46,093 bases of DNA from a virus. Below, piece by piece: positions 15,413 to 24,331 of this stretch. The first letter of the stretch is position 1. Every line of letters begins with the position of its first letter. Below the pieces are notes generated by a model. It did no database searches and had not been told where the DNA came from. It worked only from the letters and a program-made list of their open reading frames with translations. The position numbers and the translations under genes are program-made. The stretch spans positions 1-46,093 of IMG/VR virus record IMGVR_UViG_3300036781_000124; one strand, written 5' to 3'.

Positions 15413-17176
15413 TTATCTTCTCGGTGTAATCGTTACCGTTGCATCGCTTCCCGGCTCCGTGCCAACTGCGAACACTTCAAGACGCACATTCTTGCTAGCC
15501 GGTATCAGGTCGAGCGCGTCCAACGCTGTGCTATCAAGTTCCGCCGACGTGTCCCCCGCCGCTACGGTCAACTCTGCCCACGGAGTAGTTGCGACATCCT
15601 CGATATGCAATCTGAACACCGTGTCCGCCCCGTCAGGAGCGCCCCGCAATCTCACCCGTACGCTACCGGGCTGTACGTCAACATCGAAATCACCCGGCGT
15701 ACACGCGTCGGTCGTGATCGCCAACTCTCCCGGTATGCTCAACCGTAACGGAGCGTTCCCTCCCCCGGTTGCCGCGCCCCCTGTTTCCGTTGGCGTTGTT
15801 CCCTGTCGGCGTTTGGCCGTCTGCACGATCTCATCAGCTGTGCGAGTCCACGCGTTATCGAGCATTTGTAACGCTCTATTCGCCGTCGCCACTGTGCGAA
15901 GTGTCAACGGGTAACTCGGCTGTACCGTGTAGGTACAACTGTCGATCAAGAACGTCGCCGCGTCCAACTCCAAATTAGCGCGCGTAACGTCGATTGACTC
16001 TCCTGGACGCAAGAAGGTTTTAGTCGTCTCGATCCGTAGCGTCTGAGTCAGCACGCCGTAGGTGTCCAACATTTGCACGCCGAGGGTTACCGCGTAGTCC
16101 GGGTCTTTGATATCCTGTACGCTCGTCAGGTTCTCCGCAACCCCGCTCCCGCCCTCAATCGCTTTGCGCTCCGTGATCTTCGCGCCATCGCTCACACTGG
16201 CTATACGCGCGTTGGCAATCTGATACAGGATCAATACCTCGTCGCCACTAACCGGAGCCGTAGCCGTCCCGCGTATGACTTTGGGTTGCCCCTCAACGTA
16301 GTACCATTGCCTCGGCGTTCCCGCTGTGAAATCCGTATACGGTCCGATGTCGGTCTGATCCACGCCGTTATAATAGATCTTCATTTCGGTCGGACTCGGT
16401 TGCACGTCATAGGTTAACGTGAACGTGTCCGCCACAATCGCCGCGCCGTCGAGATTCTCTAGCCAGTTGTTTACCGCCGCGACGTTCGCACCGATACTGA
16501 CGTGTTGGACATTGCGATACGGTCCGTCCGACAAACTCTCGGTTAACTCGACCGCGAACGCGTTAGACGGCGACTCGTTGATATTGAACTCCGTCGCCGT
16601 CGAATCCACGGATTCCATGAACCGCAGGTCCGGCAAGTCGTCCGCCTCGATCACATCCCAAAACCAACCGTCTAACGAGTTGATCAGCGTATTGAATGCC
16701 TGACTCGCCGGGACGAATTCAAACACCACCTTGCCGGGAATCACCGGACCGTCCCCTCTAACGGGGCAGTTCTGTTTCGTGATCCCCTCGTCAAACGTCG
16801 CCCCGGAGAAGAACCGGTTATACATGTCGTCCAGGATCGTACCGAGTTTCGCATCGGTCCACGCGCCATAGACAATCCGTCTGTTAAACGTCCCGGCGTA
16901 ATCCTGAATCCTGAGCGACAGGTAAACTAGCGCCCCGCTGATATCCTCCCTCAGCGTTCGGCTATCTACCCGCCCCCGAAACTCCAACACGCCGTTAACG
17001 TCAATGCTCATGGGAGCGCCCGTTTGCAAATCCGTAATCGGATCACTAGAGCAAAACTCCAACGTGGCACTAGAGCGTTTCCCCAATGCCTTAGTCCATG
17101 AGCACTTTGTCAACTTCACGCCCGCCGTTAGCGCGCTACCGCTCTCCTTGACCTCGATAGTAACCGTATCCGCCAT
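15413..17176 (-). CDS. Tail hub / baseplate-like protein
   Basis: The 587-residue protein begins with a beta-rich part (VTIEVKESGSALTAGVKLTKCSW, then GVLEFRGRVDSRTLRED), as in tail hub proteins related to gp27/Dit-Tal modules. Then comes LGTILDDMYNRFF and a PASQAFNTLINSLDGWFWDV stretch, typical of phage tail hubs. A Thr/Gly-rich linker near 470-490 leads to a C-terminal beta domain. It follows the tape measure gene directly (stop and start overlap as TAATG). It probably closes the tail tube tip and links the tube to the large tip protein encoded next. Confidence 0.7.
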   Translation of the reverse strand: MADTVTIEVKESGSALTAGVKLTKCSWTKALGKRSSATLEFCSSDPITDLQTGAPMSIDVNGVLEFRGRVDSRTLREDISGALVYLSLRIQDYAGTFNRRIVYGAWTDAKLGTILDDMYNRFFSGATFDEGITKQNCPVRGDGPVIPGKVVFEFVPASQAFNTLINSLDGWFWDVIEADDLPDLRFMESVDSTATEFNINESPSNAFAVELTESLSDGPYRNVQHVSIGANVAAVNNWLENLDGAAIVADTFTLTYDVQPSPTEMKIYYNGVDQTDIGPYTDFTAGTPRQWYYVEGQPKVIRGTATAPVSGDEVLILYQIANARIASVSDGAKITERKAIEGGSGVAENLTSVQDIKDPDYAVTLGVQMLDTYGVLTQTLRIETTKTFLRPGESIDVTRANLELDAATFLIDSCTYTVQPSYPLTLRTVATANRALQMLDNAWTRTADEIVQTAKRRQGTTPTETGGAATGGGNAPLRLSIPGELAITTDACTPGDFDVDVQPGSVRVRLRGAPDGADTVFRLHIEDVATTPWAELTVAAGDTSAELDSTALDALDLIPASKNVRLEVFAVGTEPGSDATVTITPRR

Positions 17177-20100
17177 TAGGTAGCCCGCCCTTCTCGAATG
17201 CGTCTAAACACTTCCTCACCTACCGCGTCCGCGATCTTCGCGATATCCGCCGCGCCCGCAACGTTGCCTTGGATAATGATGTTGTCAATATACACGCCCC
17301 CGCCGCCCGCCATCATGCTAGCGTCGATTGAAGCAAGCGAGCTAACCATCGCATCCTCGCGCCCGCCCTGATCGACTAGGTAGTCATGGAACCAACCGCC
17401 GAATCCATCCGCGAACGCTTTGAAGTTATTACCCAACCCGAGTAACGCGTCATGTAACCCGCCTTGGTCGAAGTTCCACGCTAGATAGGACGTGTCGTTA
17501 TGCATCGCATTTAACGTGTCCTTCATGTTGTTCTGAACTGCCGCCGAGAATATCCCGGTACCTGCTGAGATGATCCCGGTAACAATCCCTGTGATACTCG
17601 CAACGCTCCCGAGTGTACTGGACGCCGCCGCGCCCGCCCCTGAACTTCCCGCGCTTGCTGCACTGCCCGCCGCGCCCGCCGCCGAGGATGCCGCGCCCGC
17701 TGCCGCCGTTCCAACTGAACCCGCCGCACCCGCCGCCGCTCCGGTTGCGGTCTTGGTCGCCGTACCGAAAATTAGATCCGCAATCGTCCCGATACCGGGG
17801 ATCTTATCAATCAGACTCGCGACCTGTCCAATCAACTTACCCATGATCTTCTCACCGGCTAATTCCAATATCTCTAGCCCGAACTCTTTGAGTACGTTAG
17901 TTACCGATCCGCCGCTCGCAAACGCGTTAATGATATCCCCGACCAAGTTACCAAACGTCTTGGATAGGTCAACCACTCCGTTCTTCATGGAGATTATACT
18001 AGTCGATGTTCCTAACCCGGCTAGCCCGTTATTGAGCCCCCCGAGCGCGGTTGTCGTGTCCCCGATACTAGAGCCGACATCCTCTAGCGTTGTACTTGTG
18101 CCGGTTAACTCGCCGTTGGTTGTCTTCAGTTGGCGATTGGTCGCGGCGGCGGCGGTATTGGTCCGCTCGATCCCAACCGCCATACCTAACCATCCCCGTA
18201 TACTCGGCTGAATCTTCTTGAGCACGGTACCGAGAAACGACTGAGTCGCCATGCCAACCCGACCCATAGTGCTAGTGATACCGGTAGAAAGCCGGTCCAC
18301 ATGGACCATAGAGAAGTCGGCCATGCGTCCGAATTCGTCAATCACCGGGTCCACGATCTCGTCAGGGACAATCGAGTGTCCAACGAGCGTATCGCCCAAC
18401 TTCTTAAACGTCGCGGTTACGTCGTTATAGAGATCGACCGTTAGCCCTTTGATAAGCTGCAACCCGCCTTGAAACACAGCAACAATACCTTGCCAGAGCC
18501 CCTGTACGATGGTCACGACTCCCTTAGAGAACGTGGACCAATTCAGCGTTAACGCGCCTAGTGCAACTTGGATAATCCCCGAGATCACCTTAACGCCGCC
18601 ACCGACTACTCCTGAAATCACCGTCCAAGACGAGGAGACGATTGTCTTAATTACATCCCACGTCTCCACGAACATTAAGCGTACGGACGGCATCTCTAGG
18701 ACCGCTAATAGGATCTTGGCGGAGTCCGTGACGATGGTAACTATGTCCGTCCAGATTGGACCTAGCGCGTCCTTGATACCGGCAAACGCGGCAATAGCGG
18801 TTGTCTGCAATTCCGCCAATACGGGCGCGGCGTCAGACTTCAACCGATCCCATAGCGCGCCCCATTGTTGGCCGATGGAAGTAGACCCGGATACAATCTC
18901 GTCCTTGAACGCGAGAAACCCGGTAACTAGTAACGTGATCGCCGCAATTGCCGCCGCCGTAGGTACACCGATTGCCGCGACCGCCGCCGTGATCGCACCG
19001 AGAGCCACGATAACCGGACCCGCCGCCGCCGCCACTACCGCTAAGATGGTTGCGAGTTTCAGCGTCTCCGGGTTGGTCTTAGCCAACATGTTAAAGAAGT
19101 CCGTAGCGCCGAGTAACACTTCCTCGAATACCTTTTTAAGTCCCGAGTCGGCAATGGCGAGTTGAAGAGTTTCCCATGAGCCCTTAATCTGATTGACGGC
19201 TCCGACAACTCCCGATTGCATCGTATCGGCCATTTTCGACGCGGTACCGTCCGCGTTGACGAATGACTTAGCGAGCTTGTCCGTAGCGTCGGAGTTCGCC
19301 CCGAGGATACCGGCAACGCCCGCCGCTTCCCGTCCGAAGATCTTGAACAAGTCGGAGGTCTGTACTCCCGCCGCCGAGAGTTTCTTTAACGCGTCCAGTG
19401 GTTTCAGTACGCCGGATTGCAACGCCGCCACACTGACGCCAAAATGCTCTAATACTTTGGTCGCCTGTTTGGACGGATCGAGCAACGCCGCGAATACGGC
19501 ACGCAACCCGGTACCCGCCTTCATACCTTGTACGCCCGCGTTAGACAGTGTGCCAATAGCCGCTACCGTCTCCTCCATGCTAACGCCCGCCAACTTCGCA
19601 ATGGGAGCCGCGTAGTTAAGCGCCTCGGCTAGACTGGTAACGCTCGCGTTGGACGCCGCCGCGCCCTTGGTCATTACGTCTACAATGTGCGTGAGATCGT
19701 CGGAGCCCTTGCCGAATCCGTACATGGCAGACGTAGCGAAGTCCGCCGCCTGTGCCATCTCGACCTCACCCGCCGCCGCTAAATCCATGATCGGGCGCGC
19801 TGCCTTCAAGATGTCGCTAGTACCTAACCCTGCCTGTGCGAGGATGCCCATCGCGTCCGCCGCTTGACCGGCACTGAACACAGTATCCGCACCAAGTTTG
19901 ATAGCCGACTGTCGGAGCTTGTCAAACTCACCCGCAGGAGCTTCTGTTAATGCCATTACCTTATTCATTGCGGTTTCAAACTGTACCGACGTGTGGAGAA
20001 TGTCAGTACCGACCGCGATGATCGGCAGCGATACCGTCTTCATTAACGACGTACCGATGCTTTTAAGGTTCGTCCCCGCCTTGGCTAACTTTCCCTCCGC

Positions 20101-20181
20101 CTTATCGACATCCTCGTCAAGCGTAGAGCGTAGACCGAGCGAGATAAAAATACTACCTAGAGAGCCGAGAGAGATAGCCAT
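17176..20181 (-). CDS. Tail tape measure protein (TP901 type)
   Basis: The 1001-residue protein contains the conserved TP901 tape-measure core (about 65-330), with TVFSAGQAADAMGILAQAG and EALNYAAPIAKLAGVSMEETVAAIG. Hydrophobic Ala-rich helices follow (about 375-425). The C-terminus is dominated by an Ala/Gly/Ser low-complexity part (about 820-880) and a hydrophobic segment. Length sets tail length; about 1000 residues predicts a tail of roughly 150 nm by the usual 1.5 Angstrom per residue rule (inference). It starts just after a hairpin and has no clear Shine-Dalgarno. Confidence 0.92.
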   Translation of the reverse strand: MAISLGSLGSIFISLGLRSTLDEDVDKAEGKLAKAGTNLKSIGTSLMKTVSLPIIAVGTDILHTSVQFETAMNKVMALTEAPAGEFDKLRQSAIKLGADTVFSAGQAADAMGILAQAGLGTSDILKAARPIMDLAAAGEVEMAQAADFATSAMYGFGKGSDDLTHIVDVMTKGAAASNASVTSLAEALNYAAPIAKLAGVSMEETVAAIGTLSNAGVQGMKAGTGLRAVFAALLDPSKQATKVLEHFGVSVAALQSGVLKPLDALKKLSAAGVQTSDLFKIFGREAAGVAGILGANSDATDKLAKSFVNADGTASKMADTMQSGVVGAVNQIKGSWETLQLAIADSGLKKVFEEVLLGATDFFNMLAKTNPETLKLATILAVVAAAAGPVIVALGAITAAVAAIGVPTAAAIAAITLLVTGFLAFKDEIVSGSTSIGQQWGALWDRLKSDAAPVLAELQTTAIAAFAGIKDALGPIWTDIVTIVTDSAKILLAVLEMPSVRLMFVETWDVIKTIVSSSWTVISGVVGGGVKVISGIIQVALGALTLNWSTFSKGVVTIVQGLWQGIVAVFQGGLQLIKGLTVDLYNDVTATFKKLGDTLVGHSIVPDEIVDPVIDEFGRMADFSMVHVDRLSTGITSTMGRVGMATQSFLGTVLKKIQPSIRGWLGMAVGIERTNTAAAATNRQLKTTNGELTGTSTTLEDVGSSIGDTTTALGGLNNGLAGLGTSTSIISMKNGVVDLSKTFGNLVGDIINAFASGGSVTNVLKEFGLEILELAGEKIMGKLIGQVASLIDKIPGIGTIADLIFGTATKTATGAAAGAAGSVGTAAAGAASSAAGAAGSAASAGSSGAGAAASSTLGSVASITGIVTGIISAGTGIFSAAVQNNMKDTLNAMHNDTSYLAWNFDQGGLHDALLGLGNNFKAFADGFGGWFHDYLVDQGGREDAMVSSLASIDASMMAGGGGVYIDNIIIQGNVAGAADIAKIADAVGEEVFRRIREGRAT

Positions 20182-20193
20182 ATAATAGAAAAC

Positions 20194-20235
20194 GCCCCGA
20201 GAGAGATCAGCCGTTAAGCCAATCCCCCTCGGGGC
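20194..20235 (-). terminator. Hairpin between tail chaperone frame and tape measure gene (attenuator-like)
   Basis: GCCCCGAG (20194-20201) pairs with CTCGGGGC (20228-20235), an 8-bp perfect stem with a 26-nt loop. Read leftward it is followed by GTTTTCTATTAT, a weak U-rich tract, 13 nt before the tape measure ATG. It could attenuate transcription or control translation of the tape measure gene. Confidence 0.45.
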
Positions 20236-20250
20236 TCCTTTGTCCAGTTC

Positions 20251-20846
20251 TTATCGTTTCTTCGCCGAGGCGCGCTTACGTTCCTCCGCCTCGATCTTGT
20301 GCAACATTGCCCAATGAGCAAACTCACTTTCGGATACTCGGACTCCCAACTCCGCTACAGTCATACCCAACTCTCGGGCTATTGTAAATTTGAGACGGAG
20401 CCGTTTATCCGTTAAGAGTTTTTTTCCGTGGTCGCTACCGCCTTGGGCGTCATCGCGGAAATCTCACAAATACGCTCAACGATGCGCGAGATCACGCCGG
20501 GATGCTTGGTAAGGAACGACGCGCGAGTCGCCGCGTTATCCGTGAACAGTTTCTCCCGTGTCTCGGGATGTACGACGCCCTCCATGATGAGCGGCATAGT
20601 CAGGGCTACGTCGCTCGTGTTCACGTCGCCCGCCTTGACCGACGCGCGGGCTGATTTGGCGAACGCCTCGGCAGTGGCGATGCTGACCGATTGGATACCA
20701 ACCGTGTGCCCGCCCCATTCGGGAATCGTCATCTTCTCGAACGCCTTATCGTCATGGGCTAGCAGTAGCTTTCCCAATTCCAACGCAACGGGGATTACTT
20801 TACCCGCCACTTCCTCGACTACTTCAAGTGTCTGTTTCATTGCCAT
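20251..20846 (-). CDS. Tail assembly chaperone, long form by -1 ribosomal frameshift (G-T type)
   Basis: The short chaperone gene ends with the slippery heptamer A_AAA_AAC (20424-20418), in the correct phase for a -1 shift just before its stop. After a -1 shift the frame continues 55 codons to a TAA at 20251-20253, adding LLTDKRLRLKFTIARELGM... with ELGVRVSESEFAHWAMLHKIEAEERKR. This is the typical short helical extension of lambda gpGT-like proteins, encoded between tail tube and tape measure genes. The predicted long form has 198 residues. Both forms would coat the tape measure protein and help tail tube assembly. Confidence 0.85.
20412..20846 (-). CDS. Tail assembly chaperone, short form (G type)
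   Basis: The 144-residue protein starts at MAMKQTLEVVEEVAG, chosen because AAAGGAG lies 9 nt upstream; the ATG at 20876 has no such signal. It is mostly helical (GKVIPVALELGKLLLAHDDKAFEKM, RASFLTKHPGVISRIVERICEI) and has the size and place of lambda gpG-like chaperones, between tail tube and tape measure. A slippery sequence near its 3' end makes the longer form. A palindrome copy lies 34 nt upstream of the start. Confidence 0.8.
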   Translation of the reverse strand: MAMKQTLEVVEEVAGKVIPVALELGKLLLAHDDKAFEKMTIPEWGGHTVGIQSVSIATAEAFAKSARASVKAGDVNTSDVALTMPLIMEGVVHPETREKLFTDNAATRASFLTKHPGVISRIVERICEISAMTPKAVATTEKNS

Positions 20847-20879
20847 TGTGTGTATCTCCTTTACACTTTCAACCAAAAT

Positions 20880-20896
20880 CGTTTAATGACTAAACG
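20880..20896. repeat. Dispersed palindrome copy, 15/16 match
   Basis: CGTTTAATGACTAAACG, in the gap between the tail tube and tail chaperone genes. Identical to the copy at 28611-28627. Confidence 0.8.
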
Positions 20897-20913
20897 CCCT
20901 AACGCCAAATCGC

Positions 20914-21594
20914 CTAAGCGTTCTCGGGCTCATCCGTTCGCAGGTAAACGCGTCCGTCCGCTGTGAAGCTGATACTCTGACTCGTCAACTCGTCATACGC
21001 AACGCCAACACCGAGCGTACTCACGACCGCCAAGCATTCGAAGCGCGGTTGTGGATCGCTAGGGTTAGTCGAGTCGTACTTCAACTGGAGCGACAACACC
21101 GTCCGATGAGGCGCGGACTCGTTCATACGCTCCAGAAACGTATCATCGGCATAGAACCCGCTAAGCGATCCCGTCGCCGACGCGATCCCGTGTTTCATCT
21201 CGGACCACGACGAGTCGCCTAATTCCGTACTGTCCAGGGCGGCTCGATCAACTTCTAAACTCCAACCCTTGAACCCGGCGACGGCATCCGGGATAACAGG
21301 CAGATACGCGCCGTCGTCAGTGGTTACCGCCGCCGACCCGCTGATCGCTGAGTTAAACACGATACGACCGCCGATGTACTCAATCGTGTAATCCTCGGGA
21401 TCAGCGGGGGAGCCATCCACGTTAACCGTGATAGCGGTATCCTGATCAAGGTATACGTGATCTTTGTTATCGATCTTGTACACCGTGTGAGCGGTAAAGT
21501 CAGTATCCTCGGTGTACGTCTCACCGTCGTCGAGTGCTACCGGGTCGCCCCCGGCTAATCGGATAAATGCATGCTTTCCAAAGAATGACGCCAT
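20914..21594 (-). CDS. Major tail tube protein
   Basis: From ATG 21594 the protein has 226 residues (MASFFGKHAFIRLAGG...). The C-terminal part, with GWSLEVDRAALDSTELG, ATGSLSGFY and STLGVGVAYDELTSQSISF, matches phage tail tube folds and is clearly related to the protein encoded next to it (21828-22244). An N-terminal insertion (about 20-95) may be a decoration domain. Its place just before the chaperone pair and tape measure fits. The Shine-Dalgarno AAAGGA is separated from the ATG by a run of ten cytosines, an unusual spacer. Confidence 0.75.
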   Translation of the reverse strand: MASFFGKHAFIRLAGGDPVALDDGETYTEDTDFTAHTVYKIDNKDHVYLDQDTAITVNVDGSPADPEDYTIEYIGGRIVFNSAISGSAAVTTDDGAYLPVIPDAVAGFKGWSLEVDRAALDSTELGDSSWSEMKHGIASATGSLSGFYADDTFLERMNESAPHRTVLSLQLKYDSTNPSDPQPRFECLAVVSTLGVGVAYDELTSQSISFTADGRVYLRTDEPENA

Positions 21595-21761
21595 AGGGGG
21601 GGGGGATTCCTTTATCGAGATAATCAAAAATTGAGGACGCCCGGTAGTGCCGAGGTAGTATACGGGTCGTTTAAGGCTACGCTTAGTTTAGAGAGAACTA
21701 GCACGCCTCCAAGTGGGGAGAGACTGATTACCGCACGCCGGGACGCCTGTACATTTTAGGT

Positions 21762-21778
21762 CGTTTAATGATTAGCCC
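21762..21778. repeat. Dispersed palindrome copy, weak (13/16)
   Basis: CGTTTAATGATTAGCCC: left arm perfect, right arm degraded. It lies in the roughly 230-nt gene-free gap (21595-21827) between the two tail tube paralogues. Nothing else is recognised in this gap apart from the cytosine run. Confidence 0.5.
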
Positions 21779-21827
21779 CCGTGGTTGGAATCACACAACG
21801 CGACGAGCTACCATCCCGAGTTACAGA

Positions 21828-22244
21828 TTAGGACAAAGTGGCGCTATACGCAATCGCGCCGTTGCCTGTGATCGAGAACGAACCGCTTTCGATCTCGTCA
21901 TACGCAACGCCGACGCCCAAAGTGTTCACGAGACAGTTACCCGTAAACCCTTTCTTACTGCCGGTCATCGGTGAGTCGTCCGTAATGAACTCAATGCCCG
22001 ATGTCGCGGTACCGTTCAGTAGCGCATTGATTAGCGCCAACTGCCCGCCCGTGTCGCCGGGATCGATAGCCGACTCAAACGAGCCCGTCCAAGATCCGAT
22101 ACCAGAGATATTCTCCTCCCAACCAACGCCGAGTTCAGAGTCGTTTAACACGCCTCGGTCGATGTCAAGTGTCCAGTTCTTAATCTTGACGACCGCCGTA
22201 CCGCCAATGCGAATCTTGCCAAGCCGTCCCGCTGTGGATGCCAT
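21828..22244 (-). CDS. Tail tube paralogue
   Basis: The 138-residue protein shares with the neighbouring tail tube protein the blocks WTLDIDRGVLNDSELG (compare WSLEVDRAALDSTELG), a GSF/GSLSGF strand and NTLGVGVAYDEIESGSFSI (compare STLGVGVAYDELTSQSISF). It lacks the N-terminal insertion. AAGGGA precedes the ATG by about 10 nt. The two genes probably arose by duplication. One may form the tube and the other a terminal ring or minor tube component. Confidence 0.7.
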   Translation of the reverse strand: MASTAGRLGKIRIGGTAVVKIKNWTLDIDRGVLNDSELGVGWEENISGIGSWTGSFESAIDPGDTGGQLALINALLNGTATSGIEFITDDSPMTGSKKGFTGNCLVNTLGVGVAYDEIESGSFSITGNGAIAYSATLS

Positions 22245-22293
22245 AGTAGTTAGTTCCCTTTCTTATGATAGGTCTGTGTGCTGCTTAGATCAA

Positions 22294-23418
22294 TTAGAAC
22301 CCGATGCATGGACCGAAGTTAACCCGATCCCCGGACACCGTAGTACCGGAGAACGTTACCGTTGTCGTGTTCTGTGCCGTCTGTGCCATGAGCCCGGTAA
22401 ACAAAGTTGGTACGGTTGTTTGATCCCATACATGGCAATTGACGCCGGTAGTGAACGCCAAAGACGACGACCACGTTATCACGACCGTACACGTCCCGGT
22501 CGTCCCGCTCGTAAAGAATCCCGAGCTATTAGTCGAGCCCGTCCCGATAGTTGCCGAGCATCCCGAGATAGCGGGCGCTCCTGTGTTTCCCGAAATCAGC
22601 TTAATAGAGACTTTGCCGTTAGCCGTCGCGGTCGTTCCCCCTACACATTGAAAGCCTGTATTGGATGTGCTAGGAGCAAACACCAATGTTCCGGCAGTTC
22701 CACACGAGAAACTAGCCCCTTGAATGTAGTTAACCAAATACCATCCATTTGAGGAAGTCGCGCTATAAACCATTAGCATAAAGTTGCTAAAATCGCCGAA
22801 TCCCTCAGTAGCACAGACGTTCGCGCTAATCGGCAATCCCTGATCTATGCCGTAGATTTGCTGTGCCCCGAACCCGTCTACATTAACGGTCGCGCCCTGT
22901 CCCGAGCATTGACGGTCGGGACGTAATAAAATCATCGTGCCCGTGGTCGGTGTAATGGAATACCCGGTTGTACATGCGTACGCGGTCGGAGGGGAGGACG
23001 ACGTACCCGAGGGGTTACACGGGTAAATAAATGTCGCGCCCGTGTCTATCAACTGTCCGCTTGAGTTCGTCCCCACTGTGCGCTTGGACACGGGCACACT
23101 CGCCCCGTTAACCTTCGACGTGTCGGCAGCTACGCCACTTGTCGAGAGCTTACCGCCTAACTGAGTCTGGATAGCCGATGTCACGCCGTCCAGAAACCCG
23201 AACTCGGTAGAACTCACACTACCGGGGGAGATGTTCGCCGGGTTGGTCGTGTCGGTCGTCGCGCTCGCCGCTAGCCCGCTTACCTGTGCCGCTTTGAGGT
23301 TGCCGCCGATCTTAGCGGGCACTCCGTTAACCGTCATGCTCGATTGTGCCCATGTGAGCATAGCAAACGCCCCGCCGACAATGGCGACTTGGGCTAGGAT
23401 TCGTAATCGTATTTTCAT
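22294..23418 (-). CDS. Secreted-type virion protein, probably fibre-associated
   Basis: From ATG 23418 (AAGGAG 3 nt upstream), the 374-residue protein begins MKIRLRILAQVAIVGGAFAM with a probable signal peptide ending near TWAQ. The body is Ser/Thr/Gly-rich. SSTEFGFLDGVTSAIQTQLGGKLS is common in phage tail fibres, and PTTGTMILLRPDRQCSGQGATVNVDGFGAQQIY resembles fibre-like proteins of soil phages and prophages. It follows the tail-fibre-like gene. How a cytoplasmically assembled virion part would use a signal peptide is unclear; it may be a divergent hydrophobic N-terminus. Confidence 0.5.
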   Translation of the reverse strand: MKIRLRILAQVAIVGGAFAMLTWAQSSMTVNGVPAKIGGNLKAAQVSGLAASATTDTTNPANISPGSVSSTEFGFLDGVTSAIQTQLGGKLSTSGVAADTSKVNGASVPVSKRTVGTNSSGQLIDTGATFIYPCNPSGTSSSPPTAYACTTGYSITPTTGTMILLRPDRQCSGQGATVNVDGFGAQQIYGIDQGLPISANVCATEGFGDFSNFMLMVYSATSSNGWYLVNYIQGASFSCGTAGTLVFAPSTSNTGFQCVGGTTATANGKVSIKLISGNTGAPAISGCSATIGTGSTNSSGFFTSGTTGTCTVVITWSSSLAFTTGVNCHVWDQTTVPTLFTGLMAQTAQNTTTVTFSGTTVSGDRVNFGPCIGF

Positions 23419-23425
23419 AGTCTCC

Positions 23426-24319
23426 TTAACTTGGGGTAGTCGTAACACCGATCCCGGTAGCGCATAGAATCGAACCATCAGGGGACGCGAACTCTTGGGA
23501 GTTTACCGTGTTCGCCGTTGGGTCGATATCCATGCCGCCGTATACGTTCGTTGGCCATACAAACGAGTGCGAGCCTGACCCGTCCTGTTTAATCATGAAA
23601 GTCACGCGGCGAAATTGCGTTAATCCGGTTACGGTCGAGGAAGTCACCGCCCCGGTTAACGTCAAAACCTGAACGCGCTTGGAAGCATCGAACGCCGGAG
23701 TCGCGGAGAAGGTCACCGTTACGCCATTGTCCACGGGCGCGTTCTCCGCGTTGCCGAGTCCCACTTGAGCCGCCGTTACTGCATGCGGGTTAGCGACGTT
23801 CGCCACATGGGACGCAAGCGACGTTACCGCTGTCTGTATGTTCGCGTTTGCGGGCTCGTATACGCCCGTGTGCAAATGATCGCCCGCCGCTACTTGCGTC
23901 GAACCTGTGCCGACATCCTTAGCCGCCGCTGTACCGAGAGTCGGTTTACCGGAGAGAGTAGAGTACGCAATCGTTCCCCCGTCCCCGTCGTTGTGGTCGT
24001 GTGAGTCGCCATTCGTCACGCCCTTAGCTATGGGCGCGTATGTCGCCGGTAGATCGGGAGCCCCGGTTAGATCGCTATAGTCTACCGAGTCCGCAGTAGC
24101 CAAGTCCCCTAGTCCAAGATTGCTCCGCGCCGTAGGTACGTCCGCTAGGTCGTCCAGGTTGTTAACCGCCAGTAACGCTCCCCCGCCGCCCCCACTCGCG
24201 AGGCTAACGATTTGCTCTACGGTTATTTGTTTCGACGTGCCGGATTGGTTACACGCCAACTGATCCGTTAACTCTGGAGTCTCGACGGCGGGTAGTTGCG
24301 AAATCTTCTTATTCGCCAT
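23426..24319 (-). CDS. Tail fibre-like protein
   Basis: The 297-residue protein begins MANKKISQLPAVETPELTDQ, a start common in phage fibre proteins (NKKISQLP...). Typical fibre repeats follow, such as NLDDLADVPTARSNLGLGDLA, YSDLTGAPDLPATY, YSTLSGKPTLGTAA and NPHAVTAAQVGLGNAENAPVDN. The C-terminus is a compact beta region (SFVWPTNVYGGMDIDPTANTV). It is placed between tail terminator and tail tube genes, earlier than usual for fibres. GGGGAC lies just before the ATG. Confidence 0.75.
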   Translation of the reverse strand: MANKKISQLPAVETPELTDQLACNQSGTSKQITVEQIVSLASGGGGGALLAVNNLDDLADVPTARSNLGLGDLATADSVDYSDLTGAPDLPATYAPIAKGVTNGDSHDHNDGDGGTIAYSTLSGKPTLGTAAAKDVGTGSTQVAAGDHLHTGVYEPANANIQTAVTSLASHVANVANPHAVTAAQVGLGNAENAPVDNGVTVTFSATPAFDASKRVQVLTLTGAVTSSTVTGLTQFRRVTFMIKQDGSGSHSFVWPTNVYGGMDIDPTANTVNSQEFASPDGSILCATGIGVTTTPS

Positions 24320-24331
24320 GTGTCCCCGATC

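Noticed and set aside
17570-18211. Long rightward open frame (213 codons) inside the tape measure gene.
   Set aside because: It is antisense to the Ala/Gly/Ser-rich C-terminus of the tape measure protein; the composition (Ala/Pro-rich) and lack of a ribosome-binding site mark it as a shadow.
22143-22172. TTGACA with CCGAGGCG nearby in the tail tube paralogue, similar to the promoter element.
   Set aside because: The spacing to an AT-rich hexamer is only 14-15 nt and it encodes conserved residues (TLDIDRG), so it is probably coincidental.
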